Shown in pieces: positions 35,512 to 43,394 of a stretch of 54,779 nucleotides of DNA. The DNA is taken from the NCBI GenBank assembly GCA_910586895.1, contig CAJUIW010000011.1:1-54779 (forward strand). The letters are read 5' to 3'. Origin of the DNA: an uncultured Muribaculaceae bacterium (GTDB lineage Bacteria; Bacteroidota; Bacteroidia; Bacteroidales; Muribaculaceae). Numbering within the stretch: the first letter of the stretch is position 1; every line of letters begins with the position of its first letter. The notes beneath the pieces are model-generated. The model had not been told where the DNA came from, did not search any database, and saw only the letters and a program-made list of their open reading frames with translations. The translations under genes and the position numbers were made by a program.

Positions 35512-36651
35512 ATGAATATGCTACGATATATACTGACTATAATGGGCATCATGGCCTCCGCAATGGTTATGACTGCCCAGGATTCGAGTACGTCAACTCT
35601 GCGGCGCGGCTCGTCGCGTAACAGAGGTGCCAAAGAGAAATCGGAGGTTACCACACGCATGCAGAACCGCATGGAGCAGCCTCAGGCTTCGGATGCTGAC
35701 CTGGCATGGATGCGCGTCATATACCGCGAGCTTGATTTGCGTAAGGATGAAAATGCCCCGCTCTACTATCCTGAGGAACCTACCGTGGGACAGGAGAGTA
35801 TGTTCCGTCTTATAATACGTCTTGTCGCGGAGGGAAAGTTGCCTGTATATGAATATCTTGACGGGCGTGAGGTGTTTACGGACCAGTACCGGATAAAAGT
35901 GAAGGATATGCTTGACCGATTCCATATCTATCACTCCGAAGCAAAAGGCAGCACAGAGAAGAACCCGAGGTTTGAGATACATGAAAGTGATGTGCCTGCA
36001 ACCGAGATTCTGAGCTATTATATGATAGAGCGCTGGGAATTTGACAAGCGCACTAACCGCACACGTACTGTGGTTGAGGCTATATGCCCTGTGCTTCACC
36101 GCTCCGATGAATGGGGTATGGAGCCGGTGCGTTATCCTATGTTCTGGGTGAAATTTGACGATTTGCGTCCCTATCTGTCATCGCATAATATTTTCACGTC
36201 CGATGCCAATAATCTGGCTACCTGCACGTATGATGACTTTTTCCAGCTTGGGCTATATAAAGGCGATATTTACAAGACACGCAATCTGCGCAACCGTTCG
36301 TTAGTGCAGATGTATCCCGATGCCGATGAGCGTAAGCATGCCCAGGACAGCATTCAGGCTTCGCTGGAGCATTTTGATGATAACCTGTGGGTGCCTTCAC
36401 TTGAAGAGCTGCAGAATGGCTCAAAGAAGGCCGCATCGAAGGAAAAGGAGAAGGTGACAGCCTCCACTGACGGCGACGAGGAGAAAGAGGCCGTTGAGGA
36501 GGATGCCAAGGAAACCAAGCGTTCGGTATCGCGCCGGTCAAACTCCAAGAAGAAAACCACTGCCAAACCGGCTAAGGTCAAAAAGCCAAAGAAAGCTAAG
36601 GCGTCATCGTCGGGCAGCGCTACAAGAAGTGTACGCAACCGTAGGCGCTGA
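35512..36651 (+). CDS. gldN: T9SS ring protein PorN/GldN with long basic tail
   Basis: 379 residues. A signal peptide (MLRYILTIMGIMASAMVMTAQ region) leads into the GldN core: DLAWMRVIYRELDLRKDENA, PLYYPEEP, IKVKDMLDRFHI and DEWGMEPVRYPMFWVKFDDL. The core ends near residue 300 with EELQNGSK. The last 75 or so residues are low-complexity: first acidic (DGDEEKEAVEEDAKE), then strongly Lys/Arg/Ser-rich, ending SVRNRRR. As I recall, family members are about 300-360 residues, so the tail is a lineage-specific addition. PorN builds the periplasmic ring with PorK. Last gene of the operon, before a strong terminator. Confidence 0.95.
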   Translation: MNMLRYILTIMGIMASAMVMTAQDSSTSTLRRGSSRNRGAKEKSEVTTRMQNRMEQPQASDADLAWMRVIYRELDLRKDENAPLYYPEEPTVGQESMFRLIIRLVAEGKLPVYEYLDGREVFTDQYRIKVKDMLDRFHIYHSEAKGSTEKNPRFEIHESDVPATEILSYYMIERWEFDKRTNRTRTVVEAICPVLHRSDEWGMEPVRYPMFWVKFDDLRPYLSSHNIFTSDANNLATCTYDDFFQLGLYKGDIYKTRNLRNRSLVQMYPDADERKHAQDSIQASLEHFDDNLWVPSLEELQNGSKKAASKEKEKVTASTDGDEEKEAVEEDAKETKRSVSRRSNSKKKTTAKPAKVKKPKKAKASSSGSATRSVRNRRR

Positions 36652-36677
36652 ATACACCTCGGTTTATAAGATAATAT

Positions 36678-36717
36678 AAAAATGGCCCCTGTTTCGTGAT
36701 GATCAGGGGCCATTTTT
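36678..36717. terminator. Bidirectional terminator between gldN and the antiporter gene
   Basis: A 14-bp perfect stem with arms 36678-36691 (AAAATGGCCCCTG) and 36704-36717 and a 12-nt loop. The T-run on each strand is built into the stem ends. It serves the two converging transcription units. Confidence 0.9.
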
Positions 36718-36731
36718 GTTGTATGTTGGTT

Positions 36732-38918
36732 TTAGAAGTCCGGGTTATTTGGCTTATGCGGATGTGTAAACCGCTTTTTCAACGCTACAGCACCACGGTA
36801 GATATTCATTATATGCAGCCAAATAGGCGAGGGCGTAGTCACGATATCGGTCGATAGAGTTTCGGCCATAGTGGTTATATCGCTCTGACTGCCGAACTGC
36901 TCGGGGTAAACAAGAAGCAGATTGTTTGTGGCGAAATATTTTTTCAGGAACTCCGGCAGGTTGTCCATTTCCGATGTAAATGACAGCGATGTGCGTCGCG
37001 CGCATACTACCACAAAGAGATCATCATCCAGAATCTTATTGGCAAGCAGTATGAAATCGTCCCACTGCATTATGTCATGATATTCGGCGCGCACTCCGAA
37101 CATGCCGTGTCGTATCACGGCCTTGATGGCGGGCGCTGTGTCCGGGTGACAGCAGAATATTATCCGGCATCCTATCTGGCGTGTGAGCGTGGCTATAGCC
37201 TCTACCCAACGCCGGAATCCGGTTTCATATTCAGCCTTTTCAGGCACCGACACCACGATGCGTGTTATGGTATTCACCGGAATGAACGACCGGGATATCA
37301 TGATCATGCGGTTCGAGGCCTTTATAAGCTGGGTGAGCTTGTCGCCGAAGAATGAATCAATCACATTGTTACGCCTGTGTAGTCCGATGACAATTTCGCC
37401 TATATCCCTCTCCTCTATGGTGTTAAGTACTCCAGTCACGAAGTTGAGGTCAAAGCGTTCTATAGGCTGAAGCGATTCATCGGAGGTGGCTGCCACGCGC
37501 TCGGCCATGTCAAGAGCGTTTCTGCTCATGGCCCGGGCCATAGGACTGCTGTCGTTGCGGACATGCAGGGCGTATAGCTTGCCAGATTTGTCGGATGTGG
37601 TGGTTCTTGTCAGCAGTGACAGATTGACAAGCTCGCGGGCAGTGACAGGATTATCGACCGTTACAAGAGTGTTGGGCTGTACGGATGCTCCATGTGGCAA
37701 TTCATCTGACAGATGGTCAAGTTCCCTGATTTTCATCTTCATCGCAGCCCGTGAGGTGCCGATTGAGCTTACGGTGCATGTGATAAGTATCATTATCACG
37801 GTGCCGTTGAGGATGGCTTCGTCGAATATGCAGAGCTCATAGCCTATCATTACCACAGCAAGGGCCACGGCTGTATGGGCATTTGAGAGCTGATATATTA
37901 TGGACCGGTCCATCCCTGTCATGTGGAATGTGCGCTGGGTAAGCAGGGCTGCCACCCATTTGCCCGCCATGGCTATAGCCGACATGACTGCCGCTACGTA
38001 CAGGGTGTGCCATCCGTTCATCACCACGCTGACATTGATCAGCATGCCTACACCGATTAGAAAATAAGGGATGAATATGGCGTTGCCTACGAATTCCAGA
38101 CGGGTCATAAGCGATGTGCGTGCCGGGATATACCTGTTCAGCACCAGACCGGCGAAGAACGCTCCGAATACACCCTCGATGCCTATCCATGACGCGGAAA
38201 CAGCCGCTAAGAATACCATTGACAGGACGTAGATGAACTGCGGTACCCCGTCAATAAAATGCTTGAAAAACCAGCGTGTAAGCCGCGGATAGATGTACAG
38301 TACCGCCAGACAGTAAAGTAGCAGGCTCCCGACAAGGCGCAACATGGCCATTACCCTGAATTCTCCGGTGGTGACTATCCCTGTCACGGCTGCGAGCACC
38401 ATGAGTGAGCCGAGTACGGTGAATATGGTGCCGGCAATGGTGATAATCACAGCCTTGCTCTTCGTGAGTCCGAGGCGCGATACTATAGGATAGGCAATCA
38501 GGGTATGGGCAGCAAACATGGATGCAAGCAGCACAGCTGCCAGTATCGGGATGTCGAGGAACGCCATGGAGGCAAGAGTGCCGATAATCATGGGCACCAT
38601 GAAGGTATACAGTCCGAATATGGCTCCATTGCGGAGGTTCTTCTTCAGGTGGAACATGTCGATCTCAATGCCGGCAAGGAACATGAGATACAGCAATCCC
38701 ACCTGACCGAACACCTCGAAACTCATGTCGCGGGCCAATATGTTGAAGCCATAAGGCCCTACAAGAACACCTGCCACAATCAGGCCTATCACGTGCGGTA
38801 TCTTAAGCTTGTTAAGCAGTATCGGTGTGATAAGGATTATGGCAAGTACTACCAGGAATATAGCCACCGGTGAGGTGACCGCCGGGTGTGTGGCCGGTAT
38901 GGCCAGTGACAGAAGCAT
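36732..38918 (-). CDS. Cation/proton antiporter (CPA2, Kef/NapA type) with C-terminal Usp-like domain
   Basis: 728 residues. The first 400 hold about 12 membrane helices with CPA2 features: KIPHVIGLIVAGVLVGPYG, LYLMFLAGIEID, AAHTLIAYPIVSRLG and GIEGVFGAFFAGLVLNRYIP. After an ALKMKIRELD-like linker there are about 300 soluble residues resembling universal-stress-protein domains: ELVNLSLLTRTTTSDKSGKLYALHV, GEIVIGLHRRNNVIDSFFG and RIVVSVPEKAEYETGF. It exchanges Na+ or K+ for protons at the inner membrane, and the cytoplasmic domain probably regulates it. Its ATG shares one base with the asd stop (TGATG), so translation is coupled to asd, an unusual pairing without an obvious metabolic reason. 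Confidence 0.9.
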   Translation of the reverse strand: MLLSLAIPATHPAVTSPVAIFLVVLAIILITPILLNKLKIPHVIGLIVAGVLVGPYGFNILARDMSFEVFGQVGLLYLMFLAGIEIDMFHLKKNLRNGAIFGLYTFMVPMIIGTLASMAFLDIPILAAVLLASMFAAHTLIAYPIVSRLGLTKSKAVIITIAGTIFTVLGSLMVLAAVTGIVTTGEFRVMAMLRLVGSLLLYCLAVLYIYPRLTRWFFKHFIDGVPQFIYVLSMVFLAAVSASWIGIEGVFGAFFAGLVLNRYIPARTSLMTRLEFVGNAIFIPYFLIGVGMLINVSVVMNGWHTLYVAAVMSAIAMAGKWVAALLTQRTFHMTGMDRSIIYQLSNAHTAVALAVVMIGYELCIFDEAILNGTVIMILITCTVSSIGTSRAAMKMKIRELDHLSDELPHGASVQPNTLVTVDNPVTARELVNLSLLTRTTTSDKSGKLYALHVRNDSSPMARAMSRNALDMAERVAATSDESLQPIERFDLNFVTGVLNTIEERDIGEIVIGLHRRNNVIDSFFGDKLTQLIKASNRMIMISRSFIPVNTITRIVVSVPEKAEYETGFRRWVEAIATLTRQIGCRIIFCCHPDTAPAIKAVIRHGMFGVRAEYHDIMQWDDFILLANKILDDDLFVVVCARRTSLSFTSEMDNLPEFLKKYFATNNLLLVYPEQFGSQSDITTMAETLSTDIVTTPSPIWLHIMNIYRGAVALKKRFTHPHKPNNPDF

Positions 38919-39940
38919 CAGGCTCCGAATTTCTTTCCGTGTGCTATCAGATACTGAGCTATCTGTACAGCATTGAGTGCCGCGCCTTTCTTGATCTGGT
39001 CGCCTACGATCCAGAATGTGAGGCCGCAGGGATTGCTGAGGTCGGCACGCAGGCGCCCTACATATACGGGGTCCTTGTAAGCTACATCGAGCGGCATGGG
39101 ATAGGACTTTGTGGCTGGATCGTCAATGACAACCAACCCTTCGGCCTTTTCAAAAGCATTGCGGGCCTGCTCTACGCTGACGGGCTTTTCTGTAGTGATC
39201 CACACAGCTTCGGAGTGAGCGCGCATTACCGGAACACGTACACACATGGCGCTGACGTTAAGCTCGGGAGCGTGCATGATCTTGCGTGTCTCGTTGAACA
39301 TCTTCATCTCCTCCTTGGTATAGCCGTTGTCAGTGAATACGTCGACATGGGGAATCACGTTGTAGGCAAGCTGATAAGCGAATTTCTCAACTGTAGGCTT
39401 CTCTCCGCGTACTATCTGGGCATACTGCTCTGCAAGTTCGTCCATGGCCGATGCTCCAGCGCCGCTGGCTGCCTGATATGTGGCTACATGCACGGTGCGT
39501 ATCGGGCTGATATCGTTGATAGGCTTAAGCGCCACTACCATCTGTATGGTGGTGCAGTTGGGGTTGCCTATGATATTACGGGGTGTATTGAACGCATCAT
39601 CGCCGTTCACTTCGGGCACAACCAAAGGCACATCCTCGTCCATGCGGAATGCACTGCTGTTGTCAATCATCAGTGCGCCGTGGGCGGTGATGTCGGCCGC
39701 ATATTCGCGTGATACTCCGGCTCCGGCTGAGGTGAATGCGATGTCCACGCCTTTGAAATCGTCGGGCTCGTGGCGGAGCTCGCGTACGGTTATTTCCTTA
39801 CCGCGGAAGTTATATGTACGTCCGGCACTGCGGCTTGAACCGAAAAGGAGCAGTTCGTCAATGGGGAAATTCTGCTCCTGAAGCACTCGCAAAAATTCTT
39901 GTCCTACGGCGCCGCTGGCGCCTACTATGGCTACTTTCAT
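38918..39940 (-). CDS. asd: Aspartate-semialdehyde dehydrogenase
   Basis: 340 residues. The NADP-binding start MKVAIVGASGAVGQEFLRVL is followed by LFGSSRSAGRTY and SAGAGVSREYA. The active-site Cys129 is in GNPNCTTIQM. Further typical segments are TYQAASGAGASAMDEL and the catalytic-His region VPVMRAHSEAVW. The enzyme reduces L-aspartyl-4-phosphate to the semialdehyde, the branch point to lysine/diaminopimelate, threonine and methionine. It starts a two-gene operon with the antiporter. A consensus promoter lies 29 nt upstream. Confidence 0.98.
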   Translation of the reverse strand: MKVAIVGASGAVGQEFLRVLQEQNFPIDELLLFGSSRSAGRTYNFRGKEITVRELRHEPDDFKGVDIAFTSAGAGVSREYAADITAHGALMIDNSSAFRMDEDVPLVVPEVNGDDAFNTPRNIIGNPNCTTIQMVVALKPINDISPIRTVHVATYQAASGAGASAMDELAEQYAQIVRGEKPTVEKFAYQLAYNVIPHVDVFTDNGYTKEEMKMFNETRKIMHAPELNVSAMCVRVPVMRAHSEAVWITTEKPVSVEQARNAFEKAEGLVVIDDPATKSYPMPLDVAYKDPVYVGRLRADLSNPCGLTFWIVGDQIKKGAALNAVQIAQYLIAHGKKFGA

Positions 39941-39968
39941 TGTATGTTGTGATGATAATATTTTGATG

Positions 39969-40000
39969 CAAAATTAGTGAATAAATCCATCATAACCAAA
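39969..40000 (-). promoter_or_regulatory. Bacteroidetes-type promoter of asd
   Basis: On the - strand TTTG (40000-39997), 20 nt, TAatTTTG (39976-39969), with both boxes exact. The leader would be about 20-25 nt. Confidence 0.78.
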
Positions 40001-40011
40001 ATAGAAATATA

Positions 40012-40047
40012 CCAAAAGCGGCTTCAGGAGCCAAGCTCCGAAACCGC
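40012..40047 (-). terminator. Terminator of the small-protein gene (minus strand)
   Basis: On the - strand an imperfect hairpin (plus-strand 40018-40031 with 40035-40047, perfect GGAGC/GCTCC at the tip and GCGG/CCGC at the base) is followed by TTTTGGT. It lies 25 bp beyond the stop of the 79-residue gene and just upstream of the asd promoter. Confidence 0.6.
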
Positions 40048-40072
40048 CTTAGGTTCAAAGGGAAATGAGATG

Positions 40073-40312
40073 TCAGTCGGCTGTGGCGTAGGATAGTACG
40101 ACAGGGCTCTCCACGTCCACTCCAAATAGTTTGGCGCGCTGAAGAATCGCTACGGCAAGCCGATGCTTCAATTCATCGGGACAATACCGGAAATATGCTT
40201 CGGCAGCTCTTACATGAGCGGCATCGGGCATAGGGTATTCGCGCCTTTCAGGAAGCCCGAACACGCTGTCGGGGAGTTCCTTTTTCTGGTCGTAGCTCAA
40301 TCGGTCAGACAT
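40073..40312 (-). CDS. Small conserved protein of unknown function (79 aa)
   Basis: It contains LPDSVFGLPERREYPMPDAAHVRAA, quoted in parts: LPDSVFGLPERREYPMPD and AAHVRAAEAYF. This is like a short module seen in bacterial and phage small proteins (a KRxYPIPDxAHARNA-like pattern). The rest is a helical stretch, ELKHRLAVAILQRAKLFGVDV. No signal, membrane helix or metal motif. It lies 20 bp after the barrel gene on the same strand and has a terminator, so it may be the second gene of that unit. In phages the module is found near head proteins, but nothing else here is phage-like. Real gene: likely; function unknown. Confidence 0.65.
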   Translation of the reverse strand: MSDRLSYDQKKELPDSVFGLPERREYPMPDAAHVRAAEAYFRYCPDELKHRLAVAILQRAKLFGVDVESPVVLSYATAD

Positions 40313-40332
40313 GTGCCTTTATGACTGATTAA

Positions 40333-40851
40333 TTATAGGTTAGCACGGAAGCCGACCTGCACGAGACCTTGGTTACCGAAACCTACTTCACCGAATATGC
40401 CGAAGCCGCGTGACAGGCTTACATAAGCGTGCAGGGGCGAAATCTGGAATCCGAAATAAGCGCGGTTCTTTGAATAATCATCGCATGATTCGTGTGAGAA
40501 CACAACGCCTGCGCCAAGACGTCCGGACAGGGTGACAACGCTGTTGCGGTAATAATCATAACGTCCGTTGAGCATTACTGCATGATAGTAGAAATGGTCA
40601 TCATCATAATGCTTTCTTGTATTGCTGGAGAAGGTGTAGGATGGGCCGATGGAGAGTTTGGGCGCAACTTTGAAGTTAAGTCCTACGTTCACCGCACCCC
40701 ATGCGGCATTGACGTCCGGACCGCCACCATGATAATCCATGCAGTCCATGGCTGTGTATCCACCGTAGCTGACAGTGAGATCTGTTTTCTGAGCAAATGC
40801 TGCTGCTGAAATGCCGAGAACGGCTGCGAGGGCAATGATAACTTTCTTCAT
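40333..40851 (-). CDS. Small outer-membrane beta-barrel protein
   Basis: 172 residues with signal peptide MKKVIIALAAVLGISAAAFAQ. The mature part alternates hydrophobic and polar residues in about eight strands: LTVSYGGYT, GAVNVGLNFKV, LSIGPSYTFSS, VTLSGRLGAGVVFSH, AYFGFQISPLHAYVSL, and GLVQVGFRANL ending the chain. This fits an OmpA/OmpW-like 8-stranded barrel; there is no peptidoglycan-binding domain. Several His/Asp/Tyr-rich turns (KHYDDDHFYYH) might bind metal, which is a guess. It diverges from ybaK. Confidence 0.75.
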   Translation of the reverse strand: MKKVIIALAAVLGISAAAFAQKTDLTVSYGGYTAMDCMDYHGGGPDVNAAWGAVNVGLNFKVAPKLSIGPSYTFSSNTRKHYDDDHFYYHAVMLNGRYDYYRNSVVTLSGRLGAGVVFSHESCDDYSKNRAYFGFQISPLHAYVSLSRGFGIFGEVGFGNQGLVQVGFRANL

Positions 40852-40926
40852 AATCGTTATAGATATAAAATTTATGTTTAGTCTGTTTTGTTAACAACTG
40901 TTGATGAAAAATAGTTCCGGAATGTG

Positions 40927-40934
40927 TATCTTTG
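40927..40934 (+). promoter_or_regulatory. ybaK promoter -7 box
   Basis: TAtcTTTG ends 11 nt before the ATG at 40946. No TTTG lies at 19-21 nt; GTTG at 40900-40903 is 23 nt upstream. The box excludes the earlier in-frame start at 40901. Confidence 0.5.
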
Positions 40935-40945
40935 CAAATACGATT

Positions 40946-41434
40946 ATGTCAAAAATACAGAAAACAAATGCCGCGCGGATGCTTGATAGAGCGGGCATTA
41001 GCTATAAACTCATCCCGTATACGGTTGATGAAAATAATCTTGCCGCCGATCATGTGGCGGAGGAACTCGGAGAGGATATCCGTAGGGTGTTCAAGACGCT
41101 TGTGCTTCACGGGCAGCGCTGCGGCTATTTCGTATGTGTGGTGCCCGGTAACACGGAGGTCGATCTGAAAAAAGCGGCCCACATTGCCGGCGACAAGAAG
41201 GTTGACCTGATAGCCGTCAAGGAACTGCTTCCTCTTACGGGATATATACGTGGGGGATGCTCTCCGCTTGGAATGAAGAAGCACTTTCCTACGTTCTTCC
41301 ATGAATCGGCTCTTGAATTTGATGAAATATATGTAAGTGCCGGAATCCGGGGACTTCAGATAGGTGTTGACCCGCGTAAGCTTATCGAAGTGACGGATGC
41401 CGTGACTGCTGATTTGACAACAGATGCACAATGA
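40946..41434 (+). CDS. ybaK: YbaK-type Cys-tRNA(Pro)/aminoacyl-tRNA deacylase
   Basis: 162 residues from the ATG at 40946 (MSKIQKTNAARML). An upstream ATG at 40901 would put the promoter box inside the gene. The YbaK/ProX editing fold is seen in RVFKTLVLHG, VCVVPGNTEVDLKKAAHIAG, GYIRGGCSPLGMKK and the C-terminal GIRGLQIGVDPRKL. The conserved Lys in VFKT and the GGCSP loop are the substrate-pocket residues. The enzyme hydrolyses Cys wrongly attached to tRNA(Pro). Its stop overlaps the aroC start (ATGA). Confidence 0.92.
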   Translation: MSKIQKTNAARMLDRAGISYKLIPYTVDENNLAADHVAEELGEDIRRVFKTLVLHGQRCGYFVCVVPGNTEVDLKKAAHIAGDKKVDLIAVKELLPLTGYIRGGCSPLGMKKHFPTFFHESALEFDEIYVSAGIRGLQIGVDPRKLIEVTDAVTADLTTDAQ

Positions 41435-42507
41435 ATAGCTTTGGTAATATATTTAAGGTCACTACTTTCGGCGAATCGCATGGGCCGGCGGTAGGCGGAG
41501 TTATTGACGGAATGCCGGCAGGCGTGCCGATTGACCTCGATGAAGTGCAGCGTCAGCTGGACAGGCGTCGCCCGGGCCAATCGTCGATAACTACATCAAG
41601 ACAGGAAACTGACAGGATTGAAGTTCTGTCGGGCCTGCTTGACGGAGTGACCACAGGTACTCCTATCGCGTTCATGACGCGCAATTCCGACAGCCGCTCG
41701 GCTGACTATGAACAGATGCGCCGTGCATATCGCCCCTCGCATGCTGATTATACCTATCAGATGAAGTACGGACTCCGCGATCATCGTGGCGGCGGCCGTT
41801 CGTCGGCCCGTGAGAATCTGGCCCGTGTGGCCGCAGGTGCTTTTGCAATGCAGGCTCTTCGCGCGATGGGTATCAATGTATGGGCCTATACTTCTCAGGT
41901 GGGAGGAATATCGGTAGAGCATCCGTACACATGTTATTCACCGGAGGATGTCGACCGGAATGCCGTACGCTGTCCGGACGCGGCCGTGGCTGATGAAATG
42001 TATCATCTTATAGAACGTGTCCGCTCTGCCGGCGATACTATAGGTGGTGTGATCACCGGAGTGATAAGCGGTTGTTCTGTAGGATTGGGCGAGCCTGTCG
42101 GTGCGAAACTCCATGCTATGCTCGGGGCAGCCATGCTGTCCATCAACGCCGCCAAAGGTTTTGACTATGGAATGGGCTTTGATGGTGTAGGCAGGCTTGG
42201 CTCCGAGATGAATGACCGCTTTGTTGCGTGTGAGGATGGTTCGATACATACGGTGACCAATCACTCCGGAGGTATCCAGGGCGGGATATCCAATGGCGAG
42301 GATATAATGTTTCGGGTCGCGTTCAAGCCTGTGGCCACGCTGATGTCGGAAGTCAGCACGGTCGATACTGAAGGGCGCCCCGCCGTGATAAAAGGACGCG
42401 GACGGCACGACCCCTGTGTGCTGCCACGTGCTGTGCCTGTGGTGGAGGCTATGGCTGCTATTGTGCTGCTGGATGCTGTGTTGTTGAACCGCTGTTCCCG
42501 CCTGTGA
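41431..42507 (+). CDS. aroC: Chorismate synthase
   Basis: 358 residues. It begins MNSFGNIFKVTTFGESHGPAV, the canonical start with the FMN-binding His in GESHG. It continues with RRPGQSSITTSRQETD and GLRDHRGGGRSSARE. A later GGIQGGISNGEDI and KGRGRHDPCVLPRAVPVVE complete the active site. It converts 5-enolpyruvylshikimate-3-phosphate to chorismate, precursor of aromatic amino acids and menaquinone, using reduced FMN. It is coupled to ybaK by a 4-nt overlap and to the radical SAM gene by a shared base. Confidence 0.98.
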   Translation: MNSFGNIFKVTTFGESHGPAVGGVIDGMPAGVPIDLDEVQRQLDRRRPGQSSITTSRQETDRIEVLSGLLDGVTTGTPIAFMTRNSDSRSADYEQMRRAYRPSHADYTYQMKYGLRDHRGGGRSSARENLARVAAGAFAMQALRAMGINVWAYTSQVGGISVEHPYTCYSPEDVDRNAVRCPDAAVADEMYHLIERVRSAGDTIGGVITGVISGCSVGLGEPVGAKLHAMLGAAMLSINAAKGFDYGMGFDGVGRLGSEMNDRFVACEDGSIHTVTNHSGGIQGGISNGEDIMFRVAFKPVATLMSEVSTVDTEGRPAVIKGRGRHDPCVLPRAVPVVEAMAAIVLLDAVLLNRCSRL

Positions 42508-43394
42508 TGGATCTGCCTGCTGATTTCGCCGCTTTCATATCCCGCTATTTTTCGGGCAAGATGCAGAAACTGTCGGTCGACGGAGGATTCAGCTGCCCTA
42601 ACCGCGACGGCACTATAGGGCACGGAGGGTGCTGCTACTGCAATAACAGTTCGTTCAGTCCCGGATATTGCCGGAGTACCCCCTCGGTGACGGAGCAGCT
42701 TGAGGCCGGGAAGAAATTCTTTGCCCGAAAATATCCGTCAATGCGTTATCTTGCATATTTCCAGTCATATACCGGGACTCATGCGGAGCTGCCGAAGCTG
42801 AGGGCGCTCTTCGAGGAGGCGCTCAGCGTGGATGGCGTAGAAGGACTTATAGTAGGCACGCGTCCTGACTGTATACCTGACAGTGTGCTTGCTCTACTTC
42901 GTGAAATAGCCGCTTCTAAATTTGTAATGGTGGAATACGGCGCTGAGACGTCGCATGATGTGACCTTGTCCCGTATCAACCGTTGTCATAGCTGGCAGTG
43001 TACGGTGGATGCCGTAAAGCGTACGCATGCCGCCGGTATCCCCGTAGGGCTGCATTTTATTTTAGGACTGCCGGGAGAGGATGAGGATATGATGATGCAG
43101 ACAGTGCATCGCATAAATGAGCTGCCGGTGGATATCGTGAAGTTCCATCAGCTGCAAGTCATACGCGGCACTCGTCTCTGTGCCGATGTCGAAGCCGGTA
43201 TGGAATCAGTCGCGGAATATTCAGTAGATGATTATATTGACCTGTGTTGCCGGATCGTCGAAGCTCTACGACCGGATATCGCCGTAGAGCGGTTCGTGTC
43301 GCAGGCTCCATCGGAGCTTCTTGTTTCGCCTCGCTGGGGGCTGAAAAACTATGAATTTACAGCTCGGTTGCGCAAGCAGCTCGCTCAGCGATAG
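42507..43394 (+). CDS. TIGR01212-family radical SAM protein
   Basis: 295 residues from the ATG at 42507, which shares its A with the aroC stop (TGATG); a GTG one codon earlier is less likely. The cluster-binding cysteines are Cys30 (SCPNRDGT) and Cys42/Cys45 (GGCCYC), a spacing typical of YhcC/TIGR01212 and not the classical CX3CX2C. Further family segments are YFQSYTGTHA, IVGTRPDCI, EYGAETSHD, HFILGLPGEDEDMM and KFHQLQVIRGT. The family is cytoplasmic, resembles the Elp3 radical SAM core and has no settled function. It overlaps the convergent gene by 10 nt. Confidence 0.92.
   Translation: MDLPADFAAFISRYFSGKMQKLSVDGGFSCPNRDGTIGHGGCCYCNNSSFSPGYCRSTPSVTEQLEAGKKFFARKYPSMRYLAYFQSYTGTHAELPKLRALFEEALSVDGVEGLIVGTRPDCIPDSVLALLREIAASKFVMVEYGAETSHDVTLSRINRCHSWQCTVDAVKRTHAAGIPVGLHFILGLPGEDEDMMMQTVHRINELPVDIVKFHQLQVIRGTRLCADVEAGMESVAEYSVDDYIDLCCRIVEALRPDIAVERFVSQAPSELLVSPRWGLKNYEFTARLRKQLAQR

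Noticed and set aside
40901..40945. Upstream ATG of ybaK (15 extra residues)
   Set aside because: The stretch contains the TAtcTTTG promoter box and no conserved residues.
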